Positions 33,855 through 41,700 of a stretch of DNA of 64,000 bases are shown here, in pieces. Within the stretch, counting starts at the first letter, position 1, and the number at the start of each line of letters is the position of its first letter. The DNA is taken from positions 62,001 to 126,000 of the forward strand of contig JACJZJ010000004.1 of the NCBI GenBank assembly GCA_020635675.1, in the 5' to 3' direction. The stretch comes from Flavobacteriales bacterium (GTDB lineage: Bacteria > Bacteroidota > Bacteroidia > Flavobacteriales_F > PHOS-HE28). The position numbers and the translations under genes were made by a program. The notes beneath the pieces were generated by a model, which was given only the letters and a program-made list of their open reading frames with translations, was not told the origin of the DNA and did not search any database.

Positions 33855-36489
33855 GGATATCCTCCTTGCTGAAGGGCACCTGTTCGTCCTGCTCCTTCAG
33901 CTTCAGCACGAGCTCGAGGGCATCGGGCACCACGTCGCTGCAGAGCACCACGAAGGCCCCCTTGGGCGCGGTGCCGATGGCGTGGCGGATGGCCTCTTCC
34001 TCCTTCTTCATCACGGTGAACTTCTTGGCGGGGTCCACCTCCTGAATGCCCTTCACCAGCAGGGCGATGATCTCGTCATCGCTCTTGCCGCGCAGGTTGC
34101 GGTCCTGGCGGATGATGATCTCGTCGAACATGCGCGCACTGAGACGGCCGAGGTTCACGGTGTCCTCGTCGCGGCGGTCGCCCACGCCGGCGATCACACC
34201 GATCTTGGGCGTGTCCGGCACCTTGCTGATGAAGCGGCCGAGCGCCTCGAAGCCGTGCGGGTTGTGGGCGTAGTCCACCACCACCTGGAAGTTGCGGAAC
34301 TGGAACAGGTTGAGGCGGCCGGGCGTCTGCGCCGGTGAGGGCACGAAGGTGCCCAGGGCCTGGCGGAGCTCCTCGACCTTCACCCCACGGATGTACGCCG
34401 CGAGCACGGCCGGCAGGATGTTCTGGATGTTGAAGACCGCCTTGCCGCCGTAGGTCAATGGCACGTTCACGGCCTTCTCGATCCGCAGCTTCCATTCGCC
34501 CTTGCTGATGGTGATGAAGCCGTTCTCGTACACCGCGGCGAGGCCGCCGAGCTTGCAGTGCTGGCGGATCAGGCGGTTGTTCTCGTCCAGGCTGAACAGG
34601 GCCACCTTCCCCTCCACGTTCTTGCGCATGGCCATCACGAGATCGTCGTCGGCGTTGAGGATCACGTGGCCGTCGGCGCGCACGCTGCGCGGCACCACGC
34701 TCTTCACGTGCGCCAGCTCGTCGATGGTGTTGATGTCGCGCAGACCGAGGTGGTCCGCCGCGACGTTGGTGACGATGCCGACATCGCAATACGAGAAGCC
34801 GAGACCCGAGCGGAGGATGCCGCCGCGGGCGGTCTCCAGCACGGCCATGTTCACCAGTGGGTCCTTCAGCACGAACTGCGCGCTGGCCGGTCCGGTGCAA
34901 TCGCCCTTCATCAGCAGGCGGTTCATGATGTAGACGCCGTCGCTGCAGGTCATGCCCACCTTGAAGCCCACGTTCCGCATGATGTGCGCGATGAGGCGCG
35001 TGGTGGTGGTCTTGCCGTTGGTGCCGGTCACCGCGATGATGGGGATGCGGCTGGGGCTGCCCGGCGGGAAGAGCATGTCCACCACGGGTTCCGCCACGTT
35101 GCGGCCCAGGCCCTCGGTGGGATCCAGGTGCATGCGGAAGCCGGGCGCGGCGTTCACCTCGAGCACCGCGCCGCCGGTCTCGTGCAGCGGCTTGGTGATG
35201 TCGTCGGTCATCACGTCGATGCCGCAGATGTCGAGATCGATGATGCGGCTGATGCGCTCGGCGAGGAAGACGTTGTACGGATGGACGATCTCGGTGACGT
35301 CCGTGGCGGTGCCGCCGGTACTGAGGTTGGCCGTGGCCTTCAGGTACACCACCTCCCCTTGCGCCGGAACGCTCTCGGGCGTGAGCCCACTGCGTGCGAG
35401 CAGCCCCAGCGTGGGCGGGTCGATGTCGATCTGCGTGAGGACCTTCTCGTGGCCATAGCCGCGGCGCGGGTCCTTGTTCACCTGATCCACCAGTTCCTGG
35501 ATGGTGTGCCTGCCATCCCCGGTGACGCAGGCGGGCGTACGTTTCGCGGCGGCCACGAACTTGTGGTCGATCACCAGCAGCCGGTGGTCCAGCCCGGTGA
35601 TGAAGCGTTCGACGATAACGCTGCGGCTGATCTCCCTGGCCTTGGCCAACGCGGCTTTGGCCTCCTCCTCGGTCTTCACACCGATGGTGGCACCCCTTCC
35701 GTGGTTGCCGCCGATGGGCTTGATCACGCAGGGAAAGCCCACGCGTTCCAGCGCTTCCATCAGGCCTTCCTCCGTGCGCACCACGCGGCCGCGCGGCACG
35801 GGGATCTCGTAGCTCTCCAGCAGGTCCTTGGTCTCCTCCTTGTCGCAGGCGATCTCCACCCCGATGTTGCTGGTTCGGCTGGTAACGGTGGCCCGGATCC
35901 GCTTTTGATGGACGCCATGGCCCAGTTGGACGAGCGAATGCTTGTTGAGCCGGATCCACGGGATGTCGCGTTTCTCGGCCTCCTCCACGATGCTGCCGGT
36001 GCTGGGTCCCAGGCGGGTCTCCTCGCGCAGTTCACGCATCGCCTGGATGTCCGCGTCCAGGTCATGGACCGCGCCGGCGATCAGCGCCTCGGCGATCCCC
36101 ACGGCCGCCTTGGCCGCATAGAGGCCGACCTTTTCCTCGTAATAGCTGAACACCACGTTGTACACGCCGTGCTCTCCCGTTCCACGCGTGCGCCCGAAGC
36201 CCGTGTCCATGCCGGCCAGCGTCTGGATCTCCAATGCGATGTGCTCGATCACATGACCCATCCACGTGCCCCGCTCCACGCGTTCGAAGAAGCCGCCCTC
36301 GTGTCCTTCGCTGCAGCGGTGGGTGTAGAGCGACGGCAGCAGGTCCTTCATGCGCTCGAAGAACCCGGGGATCTTGTCGGTGGGCCGATCCTCCAGTTCG
36401 CCGATGTCGAGCCGCATCACGATCAGGTGGGGCCGCTTCACCGACCAGTAGTTCGGGCCGCGCAGCGCCCGCAGGTCCAATATCCGCAT
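33826..36489 (-). CDS. cphA: Cyanophycin synthetase
   Basis: This 887-residue enzyme polymerises L-Asp and L-Arg into cyanophycin, a nitrogen/carbon store, using ATP. It has an N-terminal domain (1-160, RGPNYWSVKRPHLIVMRLDI), an ATP-grasp domain (about 200-470, with KPIGGNHGRGATIGV and the metal ligands in VLEVNAAPGFRMHLDPTEG), which adds Asp, and a Mur-ligase-like domain (480-887, P-loop GTNGKTTTTRL at 489-499, then ETARGGILRSGLGF and VDYAHNPHGFEAL), which adds Arg. The length is typical of CphA1. It is divergent from cyanophycinase, forming a complete make-and-break storage module. A TTG-N19-TATCTTCC promoter lies upstream. Confidence 0.96.
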   Translation of the reverse strand: MRILDLRALRGPNYWSVKRPHLIVMRLDIGELEDRPTDKIPGFFERMKDLLPSLYTHRCSEGHEGGFFERVERGTWMGHVIEHIALEIQTLAGMDTGFGRTRGTGEHGVYNVVFSYYEEKVGLYAAKAAVGIAEALIAGAVHDLDADIQAMRELREETRLGPSTGSIVEEAEKRDIPWIRLNKHSLVQLGHGVHQKRIRATVTSRTSNIGVEIACDKEETKDLLESYEIPVPRGRVVRTEEGLMEALERVGFPCVIKPIGGNHGRGATIGVKTEEEAKAALAKAREISRSVIVERFITGLDHRLLVIDHKFVAAAKRTPACVTGDGRHTIQELVDQVNKDPRRGYGHEKVLTQIDIDPPTLGLLARSGLTPESVPAQGEVVYLKATANLSTGGTATDVTEIVHPYNVFLAERISRIIDLDICGIDVMTDDITKPLHETGGAVLEVNAAPGFRMHLDPTEGLGRNVAEPVVDMLFPPGSPSRIPIIAVTGTNGKTTTTRLIAHIMRNVGFKVGMTCSDGVYIMNRLLMKGDCTGPASAQFVLKDPLVNMAVLETARGGILRSGLGFSYCDVGIVTNVAADHLGLRDINTIDELAHVKSVVPRSVRADGHVILNADDDLVMAMRKNVEGKVALFSLDENNRLIRQHCKLGGLAAVYENGFITISKGEWKLRIEKAVNVPLTYGGKAVFNIQNILPAVLAAYIRGVKVEELRQALGTFVPSPAQTPGRLNLFQFRNFQVVVDYAHNPHGFEALGRFISKVPDTPKIGVIAGVGDRRDEDTVNLGRLSARMFDEIIIRQDRNLRGKSDDEIIALLVKGIQEVDPAKKFTVMKKEEEAIRHAIGTAPKGAFVVLCSDVVPDALELVLKLKEQDEQVPFSKEDIPNRNKELVG

Positions 36490-36512
36490 GGGTAAGAGGT
36501 TTCGGAACGAGG

Positions 36513-36542
36513 GGAAGATATGCCAGTGACCGTGTTCAACAA
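36513..36542 (-). promoter_or_regulatory. Promoter of cphA
   Basis: On the minus strand TTG (36540-36542), a 19-base spacer and TATCTTCC (36513-36520) fit the Bacteroidota consensus TTG-N19-TAnnTTTG well. The element ends 23 bases before the cphA ATG. Confidence 0.6.
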
Positions 36543-36603
36543 AACTTCAGGCGGAGATGACGTTCAGTGAACAGGCGTCTATTTTCGCGGTGGTCGCGAG
36601 TGG

Positions 36604-36673
36604 AGTGTGGAGTGTGGAGTGTGGAGTGCAGGGTGCAGAGTGTGGAGTGGCGAGTGATGAGTGATGAGTGGGG
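36604..36673. repeat. Ten 7-bp tandem repeats between cphA and cphB
   Basis: Ten consecutive heptamers fit the consensus AGTGTGG; three in a row are exact and the others vary, mainly at the last three bases. The tract lies between the cphA promoter and the cphB start, within the shared divergent regulatory region. Confidence 0.9.
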
Positions 36674-36709
36674 ATGGGCGACCGGGGGGGCGGGGGCAGA
36701 CCGAACAGC

Positions 36710-37579
36710 ATGACACCAAAGGGCAAGCTCATCGCCATCGGCGGGAACGAGGACAAGGGTGGCGAAGCGGATGGCGGTCACCGCGACCGGGTGTTCCGCA
36801 ACGACTTCATCGAGGACGGCATCCTGCGCCGGGTGGTCAACGAGATCGGCGGCACGGACAAGCGCCTGGCGGTGATCACCAGCGCCAGCAGCATTCCGCG
36901 CGAGGTGGGACGCAACTACATCGAGGCCTTCGGCAAACTGGGGCTGGAACACATCGACCATCTGGACATCCGCGACCGCAAGGACGTGAACGAGGCCATG
37001 GTGGAGCGTATGCTGGCGTCGGACGGCGTGATGATCAGCGGCGGCAATCAGCTGCGGCTCACGAGCATCTTCGGCGGTACCCGATTCCTGGATGAATTGT
37101 CGCGCCGCTACCAGGAGGAGGAGGGCTTCGTGATCGCCGGGACCAGCGCGGGCGCCATGTGCATGAGCAACACCATGATCTACCAGGGGCACAGCAGCAC
37201 CGGCCTGTTCAAGGGCGAGGTGAAGATGACCACGGGCCTGGCGTTCATCGGCAGCGTGATCATCGATTCGCATTTCGTGGCACGGGGCCGTTTCAGCCGG
37301 CTGACCCAGGCCGTGGCCGCCAACCCCACCTGCACGGGCGTCGGGCTGGGCGAGGACACCGGCGTGGTGATCGCCGGAGGCGACCACATGGAGACGATCG
37401 GCAGTGGCCAGGTGATCATCTTCGACGGCCACGAGCTGCGCCACACCAACATCGCCGACATCGAGGAGGGCGCGCCGATCAGCATCGAGAACATGATCAT
37501 GCACATCATCTCGAAGGGCTATCGGTACAGCCTGAAGAAGCGCAGCTTCGAGGCACCCGTGGCCATCGAACGCGGTTGA
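36710..37579 (+). CDS. cphB: Cyanophycinase (peptidase family S51)
   Basis: This 289-residue serine hydrolase cleaves cyanophycin to Asp-Arg dipeptides. Family motifs are KLIAIGGNEDKG at the start, RLAVITSASSIP, MISGGNQLRL, the nucleophile region IAGTSAGAMCMS with the catalytic Ser, and IDSHFVARGRFSRL. No signal peptide is present, so it is intracellular and matches cphA. The ATG at 36710 (MTPKGKLIAIGG) is chosen over one 14 codons upstream, whose extra residues are Gly/Arg-rich and encoded by the end of the repeat tract. Confidence 0.95.
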   Translation: MTPKGKLIAIGGNEDKGGEADGGHRDRVFRNDFIEDGILRRVVNEIGGTDKRLAVITSASSIPREVGRNYIEAFGKLGLEHIDHLDIRDRKDVNEAMVERMLASDGVMISGGNQLRLTSIFGGTRFLDELSRRYQEEEGFVIAGTSAGAMCMSNTMIYQGHSSTGLFKGEVKMTTGLAFIGSVIIDSHFVARGRFSRLTQAVAANPTCTGVGLGEDTGVVIAGGDHMETIGSGQVIIFDGHELRHTNIADIEEGAPISIENMIMHIISKGYRYSLKKRSFEAPVAIERG

Positions 37580-37652
37580 AGCCCCCGCCCCCCTAGGCTT
37601 TTCCGGAACTTCAGCGAGGTTGCCGATCTTGGCGCTCCAACGGAACGTCCGG

Positions 37653-38153
37653 ATGCGCCTCATCCTTCCCATCCTCCTGCTGAGCGCCTGCACGCCATCT
37701 TCGGGGCCGTCCGTTCCACCCCATGCGGATCCCTGCTCCAAGGAGAACATCCTGAAGCATGTGCGGGCCACCATCGGCGACCGGCTGCTCGTTCCCGATG
37801 GAGCGACCTACGACCTTGTGGCCGAGATCGATGTGAACGGGGAGTTCCACGTGGCCGGTCTCATCGGTGCCCACAACGCCCAGGACAGCCTGGTGCGGGA
37901 GAACGTGAGCTTCCGCGTCGCCTGCGGTCCCACGGGCCCCGACCTGCTCGATGCCCGCATCGGTGACTACGACCTGCTGGTGACCCCCGAGCGTCGGCGG
38001 CTGGCGGAACAGCGGCTGGACAGTCTCGTGGTGCTCATGCACAACGAGCCGGCGGTGACCGATGAGGTGCGTGATGAACGCCTGCGGTACCTCGAATACT
38101 ATCGGCGGATCGCCAAGCGGTCCGACAGGGACAGGGAAGGCATCCTGCGCTGA
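37653..38153 (+). CDS. Small predicted lipoprotein
   Basis: This 166-residue protein starts with a compact lipoprotein signal (MRLILPILLLSAC, Cys13). The mature region has a beta-rich half (YDLVAEIDVNGEFHVAGLI, then VSFRVACG) and a helical, charged C terminus (about residues 120-166). No family was recognised. It follows cphB by 73 bases on the same strand and converges with the LysM gene seven bases away; whether it is co-transcribed with cphB is unclear. Confidence 0.65.
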   Translation: MRLILPILLLSACTPSSGPSVPPHADPCSKENILKHVRATIGDRLLVPDGATYDLVAEIDVNGEFHVAGLIGAHNAQDSLVRENVSFRVACGPTGPDLLDARIGDYDLLVTPERRRLAEQRLDSLVVLMHNEPAVTDEVRDERLRYLEYYRRIAKRSDRDREGILR

Positions 38154-38160
38154 CCTGGAC

Positions 38161-39924
38161 CTATGGAGCGGGGCGCAACCCGAGGTCGCGATGCTCCAGC
38201 ACCACCGCGCTCTCATTGCGGTAGCCGTTCTCGAGGCCGGCCTGGACCAGCTGAAGGTGGATGCTCAAGGGCTCGGTACGCACCGCATTGAAATGTGCGG
38301 GCAGTTCGCGACCGAACGCAAGCAGACCCTTCAGGAAGTACATCCCGATGTCGAACCCGAGAAAGGCGTACTGGCCCGGTTCCGTGTTGAACCGCGACTG
38401 GAAAGCATGGACGAAGCGCAGCACCCGTGGGTCGTTCCGATCGATGAAGTATCCCGCAGGAACATGAACGTCCAGCTTGCTCAGGTCCACGATGTCCAGC
38501 GTGCCCATCTCGTTCCAACTGGCCAGACCGAACAGCTTGATCCGGAACTTGTCGGTCATCGGCACGAGACGGGTGATCAACCCCGCGACGAATTCCACGT
38601 CCTCGCTCGGTGCCATCAGGATGTTCTCACGAACGGGGTCCAATTGCGCGACAAGGTCGTTCAGACCCGCCCGGTCCGGACGGGCCACACGCACCGAATC
38701 GCGCAGGCGATCGGGGCGTACGGCCAGTGACTGGCGCAGGATGCGTGCCGTCAGGTCCTGCATCTCCCGATCGCCGGGAATGTTCGGGCGCAGCAGCACG
38801 ATGTTCTGACCGGCATAGCGCGTGGCCGCGTAGCGTGCCAGTTGCTGCACCTGATCGCTCCGACTGGCAATGGCCTTCACCACGCCCGGGTGCCCCAGGA
38901 TCACCCGGTTGCTCTGTGGGGCCGGCACCACGATCGGTACGTCCTTGACCAGCGTCGCCAGCTGCTCCACGGCCGCCCGGTGGAATGGACCGATGAAGAG
39001 GTCCATCTGCCGCAGTTCCCCCTGGCGCAGCTTCGCCCCCCAGGTCCGCTCGTCCTCCCCCGTATCGTACAGGTAAACGTCGGCGTTCAGTCCCTCCTGT
39101 TGCAGGCTGTCCATGGCCATCCGTGCGCCCGCATAGAATTGCGCAGCGATACCGGTCAACTCATAGAGTCCGCGCGCGTTCAGGTCGTTCTGGTGCAGGC
39201 TGTCGTTGCGTTCCAGCGCGAAGGGCAGCAATAGGCCCACCTTGTAGCGCGTGCCGGGAGGAAGGGCGGGCGCCACCTCCTTCTCCTCGACCACAGGCGT
39301 CGCCTTCGGGAGCCGGATGGTCCGACCGGCCTTCAATCCTTCGGGCAGCCCGCCGTTCGCAGCGCGGATGGCCTCGGGGTCCACCCCCGCCGACCGCGCC
39401 AGGGAATAGAGCGTCTCGCCGGGCTGCACCACGTGCAGGTCCTGATCGTCCCTGCCCGCGGGCTCGACATAGGCGGGGTTCGCCGTGACCACCTTGGCCA
39501 CGGGGATGATGATCAGTTCGCCGACCTTCAGCCCCTGTGCCAACTCGGGGTTGCGCTCCACGAGGTCGGCCACTTCCAGGCCGTACCGTCGGGCGATGCC
39601 GAAGAGGGTCTCCTTCTTCTGGACCTCATGTGCCAGTTCGCCTTCATAGAGCGCCGGCGCGGACCGGGCCTCCTTCTTCACCACGGCATCCTGGGGGATC
39701 AGCAGCTCCTGTCCGATGCTGAGCCCCTGCGCCGCGGAAGGGTTGGCCCTGACGATCGCCTCGATGGGGACCGCATAATGCTTGCTCAACGCGAAGAGCG
39801 TCTGCCCGGCCAGCACGTGATGCACCGTGTACTTGCGCCCCTCGATGGTGCGCACATCCTGTGTCCACGCACTGCAGAACAGCAGGAGGAACGTGAAAGT
39901 GAGGAGGAGGCGCGACCGCATCAT
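38161..39924 (-). CDS. LysM-repeat protein fused to a periplasmic-binding-protein-like domain
   Basis: This is a 587-residue exported protein. A signal peptide (LLLTFTFLLLFCSAWTQ) is followed by three LysM peptidoglycan-binding modules: YTVHHVLAGQTLFALSKHYA (~30-75), HEVQKKETLFGIARRYGLEV (~95-140) and LHVVQPGETLYSLARSAGVD (~165-210). The C-terminal ~360 residues, beginning RYKVGLLLPFALERNDS, resemble type I periplasmic/leucine-binding folds (FIGPFHRAAVEQLATLVKDV, PIVVPAPQS). LpoA-like activators of murein synthases combine a similar fold with cell-wall contact, so a role in wall sensing or synthesis is possible but not shown. The ATG at 39924 overlaps the guaA stop by four bases (ATGA), so the gene is coupled to guaA. 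Confidence 0.85.
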   Translation of the reverse strand: MMRSRLLLTFTFLLLFCSAWTQDVRTIEGRKYTVHHVLAGQTLFALSKHYAVPIEAIVRANPSAAQGLSIGQELLIPQDAVVKKEARSAPALYEGELAHEVQKKETLFGIARRYGLEVADLVERNPELAQGLKVGELIIIPVAKVVTANPAYVEPAGRDDQDLHVVQPGETLYSLARSAGVDPEAIRAANGGLPEGLKAGRTIRLPKATPVVEEKEVAPALPPGTRYKVGLLLPFALERNDSLHQNDLNARGLYELTGIAAQFYAGARMAMDSLQQEGLNADVYLYDTGEDERTWGAKLRQGELRQMDLFIGPFHRAAVEQLATLVKDVPIVVPAPQSNRVILGHPGVVKAIASRSDQVQQLARYAATRYAGQNIVLLRPNIPGDREMQDLTARILRQSLAVRPDRLRDSVRVARPDRAGLNDLVAQLDPVRENILMAPSEDVEFVAGLITRLVPMTDKFRIKLFGLASWNEMGTLDIVDLSKLDVHVPAGYFIDRNDPRVLRFVHAFQSRFNTEPGQYAFLGFDIGMYFLKGLLAFGRELPAHFNAVRTEPLSIHLQLVQAGLENGYRNESAVVLEHRDLGLRPAP

Positions 39925-41456
39925 TCCCATTCGATGGTGGCGGGCGGTTTGCTGCTGATGTCGTACACCACGCGATTCACGCCTTTCACCTGGTTGATGA
40001 TGGCGTTCGAAATGCGTGCCAGGAACTCGTGGGGTAGATGGCACCAGTCGGCCGTCATGCCATCGGTGCTGGTAACAGCGCGCAACGCCACCGCCTTCTC
40101 GTAGGTGCGTTCATCACCCATCACGCCCACGCTCTGGACGGGCAGGAGGATCGCGCCGGCCTGCCACACCTCGTCGTACAGTCCCGCCTCACGCAGGCCG
40201 TTGATCCAAAGCTGGTCCACCTCCTGGAGCAGGGCCACCTTTTCCGGGGTCACCTCGCCAAGGATGCGGATCGCCAGGCCGGGCCCGGGGAACGGATGGC
40301 GGCCCAGGATCCGCGGATCCAGGCCCAACTCCCGGCCCACCCGACGCACTTCGTCCTTGAACAGGCTGCGCAGCGGTTCGACCACCTTCAGATGCATCCG
40401 CTCCGGAAGTCCACCCACATTGTGATGGCTCTTGATCGTCGCACTGGGCCCCTTCACGCTCACGCTCTCGATGACGTCCGGATAGATGGTGCCCTGGGCG
40501 AGCCACGCCACGTCCTTGATCCGATGGGCCTCCACGTCGAACACCTCGATGAAGGTGCGCCCGATCGCCTTGCGCTTGGCCTCGGGGTCCTCCTGCCCTT
40601 TCAGCGCCACGTAGAACCGTTCACGGGCGTCCACCCCGGTGATGTTCAGTCCCATGTGGCGGTAGCTATCGAGCACATCGGTGTACTCGTTCTTCCGCAA
40701 CAGGCCGTTGTCCACGAAAATGCAGTGCAGCCGCTCACCGATGGCGCGATGCAACAGGAGGGCCGCCACGGAACTGTCCACGCCACCGCTCAGGGCCAGC
40801 ACCACCTGGTCCGTGCCCAGTTGTGTGCGGAGCTCCTCGATGGTGCTATCGACGAACCCCTTCGGGGTCCAATCGCCGGAGCATCCGCAGACGCCAAGGA
40901 CGAAATTGTGAAGCAGCTGCAGGCCCTCGGTGGTGTGGTACACCTCCGGATGGAACTGCACAGCGAAGGTGGGCCCGTCCTTCAGGCGGTATGCGGCCAC
41001 GGGCACGGCATGGGTGCTGGCCATCACCTCCATGGTGTCCGCCGCGCTGGTGATGCTGTCGCCATGGCTCATCCAGACCTGTGTGCCGGGATGGATCCCG
41101 TTGAACAGCGGCTCGGTCACGTGGATGGTATCCAGATAGGCCCGCCCGTATTCGCGGACACTGCTGCGCTCCACCCGTGCACCCGCCCGCTTGGCCAGGA
41201 GCTGGGCGCCATAGCAAACGGCCAGCACGGGCACCCGACCCAGCAGGCCGGTCAGGTCGGTGTCCGGTGCGTCCGCGTCGTGCACGCTGAAGGGACTGCC
41301 GCTCAGGACCACCCCCTTCAGGTCGGGATCATCGCGGTGCTCACCAGCCTTGTTGAACGGTTGGATCTCGCAGTAGACGTTCAGCTCACGCACCCGCCGG
41401 GCGATCAGCTGGGTGTATTGGCTGCCGTGGTCGAGGATCAGGATCTTGTCGTGCAC
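39921..41456 (-). CDS. guaA: GMP synthase (glutamine-hydrolysing)
   Basis: This 511-residue enzyme converts XMP to GMP using ATP and glutamine-derived ammonia. The N-terminal class I glutaminase domain has ILILDHGSQYTQLIARRVRE and the nucleophile Cys81 in LAVCYGAQLLA; the ATP-pyrophosphatase domain has VVLALSGGVDSSVAALLLH; the C-terminal dimerisation domain has GRHPFPGPGLAIRILGE and ends in PPATIEWE. The start is taken as GTG at 41456 because it begins the conserved region and a perfect -7 element lies at 41486-41493. An in-frame ATG at 41582 lies upstream of that element and would add 42 residues unlike the family. Confidence 0.96.
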   Translation of the reverse strand: MHDKILILDHGSQYTQLIARRVRELNVYCEIQPFNKAGEHRDDPDLKGVVLSGSPFSVHDADAPDTDLTGLLGRVPVLAVCYGAQLLAKRAGARVERSSVREYGRAYLDTIHVTEPLFNGIHPGTQVWMSHGDSITSAADTMEVMASTHAVPVAAYRLKDGPTFAVQFHPEVYHTTEGLQLLHNFVLGVCGCSGDWTPKGFVDSTIEELRTQLGTDQVVLALSGGVDSSVAALLLHRAIGERLHCIFVDNGLLRKNEYTDVLDSYRHMGLNITGVDARERFYVALKGQEDPEAKRKAIGRTFIEVFDVEAHRIKDVAWLAQGTIYPDVIESVSVKGPSATIKSHHNVGGLPERMHLKVVEPLRSLFKDEVRRVGRELGLDPRILGRHPFPGPGLAIRILGEVTPEKVALLQEVDQLWINGLREAGLYDEVWQAGAILLPVQSVGVMGDERTYEKAVALRAVTSTDGMTADWCHLPHEFLARISNAIINQVKGVNRVVYDISSKPPATIEWE

Positions 41457-41485
41457 CGGCGGGGGTTGGTTCGGCGAAGAAAGCG

Positions 41486-41493
41486 CAAAAGTA
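41486..41493 (-). promoter_or_regulatory. -7 promoter element of guaA
   Basis: On the minus strand this reads TACTTTTG, a perfect match to TAnnTTTG, with 29 bases between it and the GTG start. No -33 TTG was confirmed. It supports the GTG start. Confidence 0.55.
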
Positions 41494-41700
41494 TCCAGTA
41501 CCGGGCACCTTCCGGAGCAGGGCGATCGTGAATGGATCGTGGAAAACTTCGGACGCAGTGGCCTGACGTTCAGGCGGTCCACTCGTCATTAGGATATGGT
41601 GGCCCGGATCCGTGACAAGGCTCCCAGGGTGGTCGGAAGGATCGATCCGGCTTCACGATCGGATAACTTGAATGGTCGGGGAATTGGCGAAATTTGCAAC

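Noticed and set aside
34076..36495. Two long frames (plus strand, 645 codons; minus strand, 627 codons) within cphA
   Set aside because: Both are shadows of the well-conserved cphA frame, and their products are Arg/Gly/His-rich without domains.
41457..41700. Riboswitch (purine or other) upstream of guaA
   Set aside because: The -7 element lies only 29 bases from the start codon, leaving no room for an aptamer, and no conserved aptamer sequence was seen.
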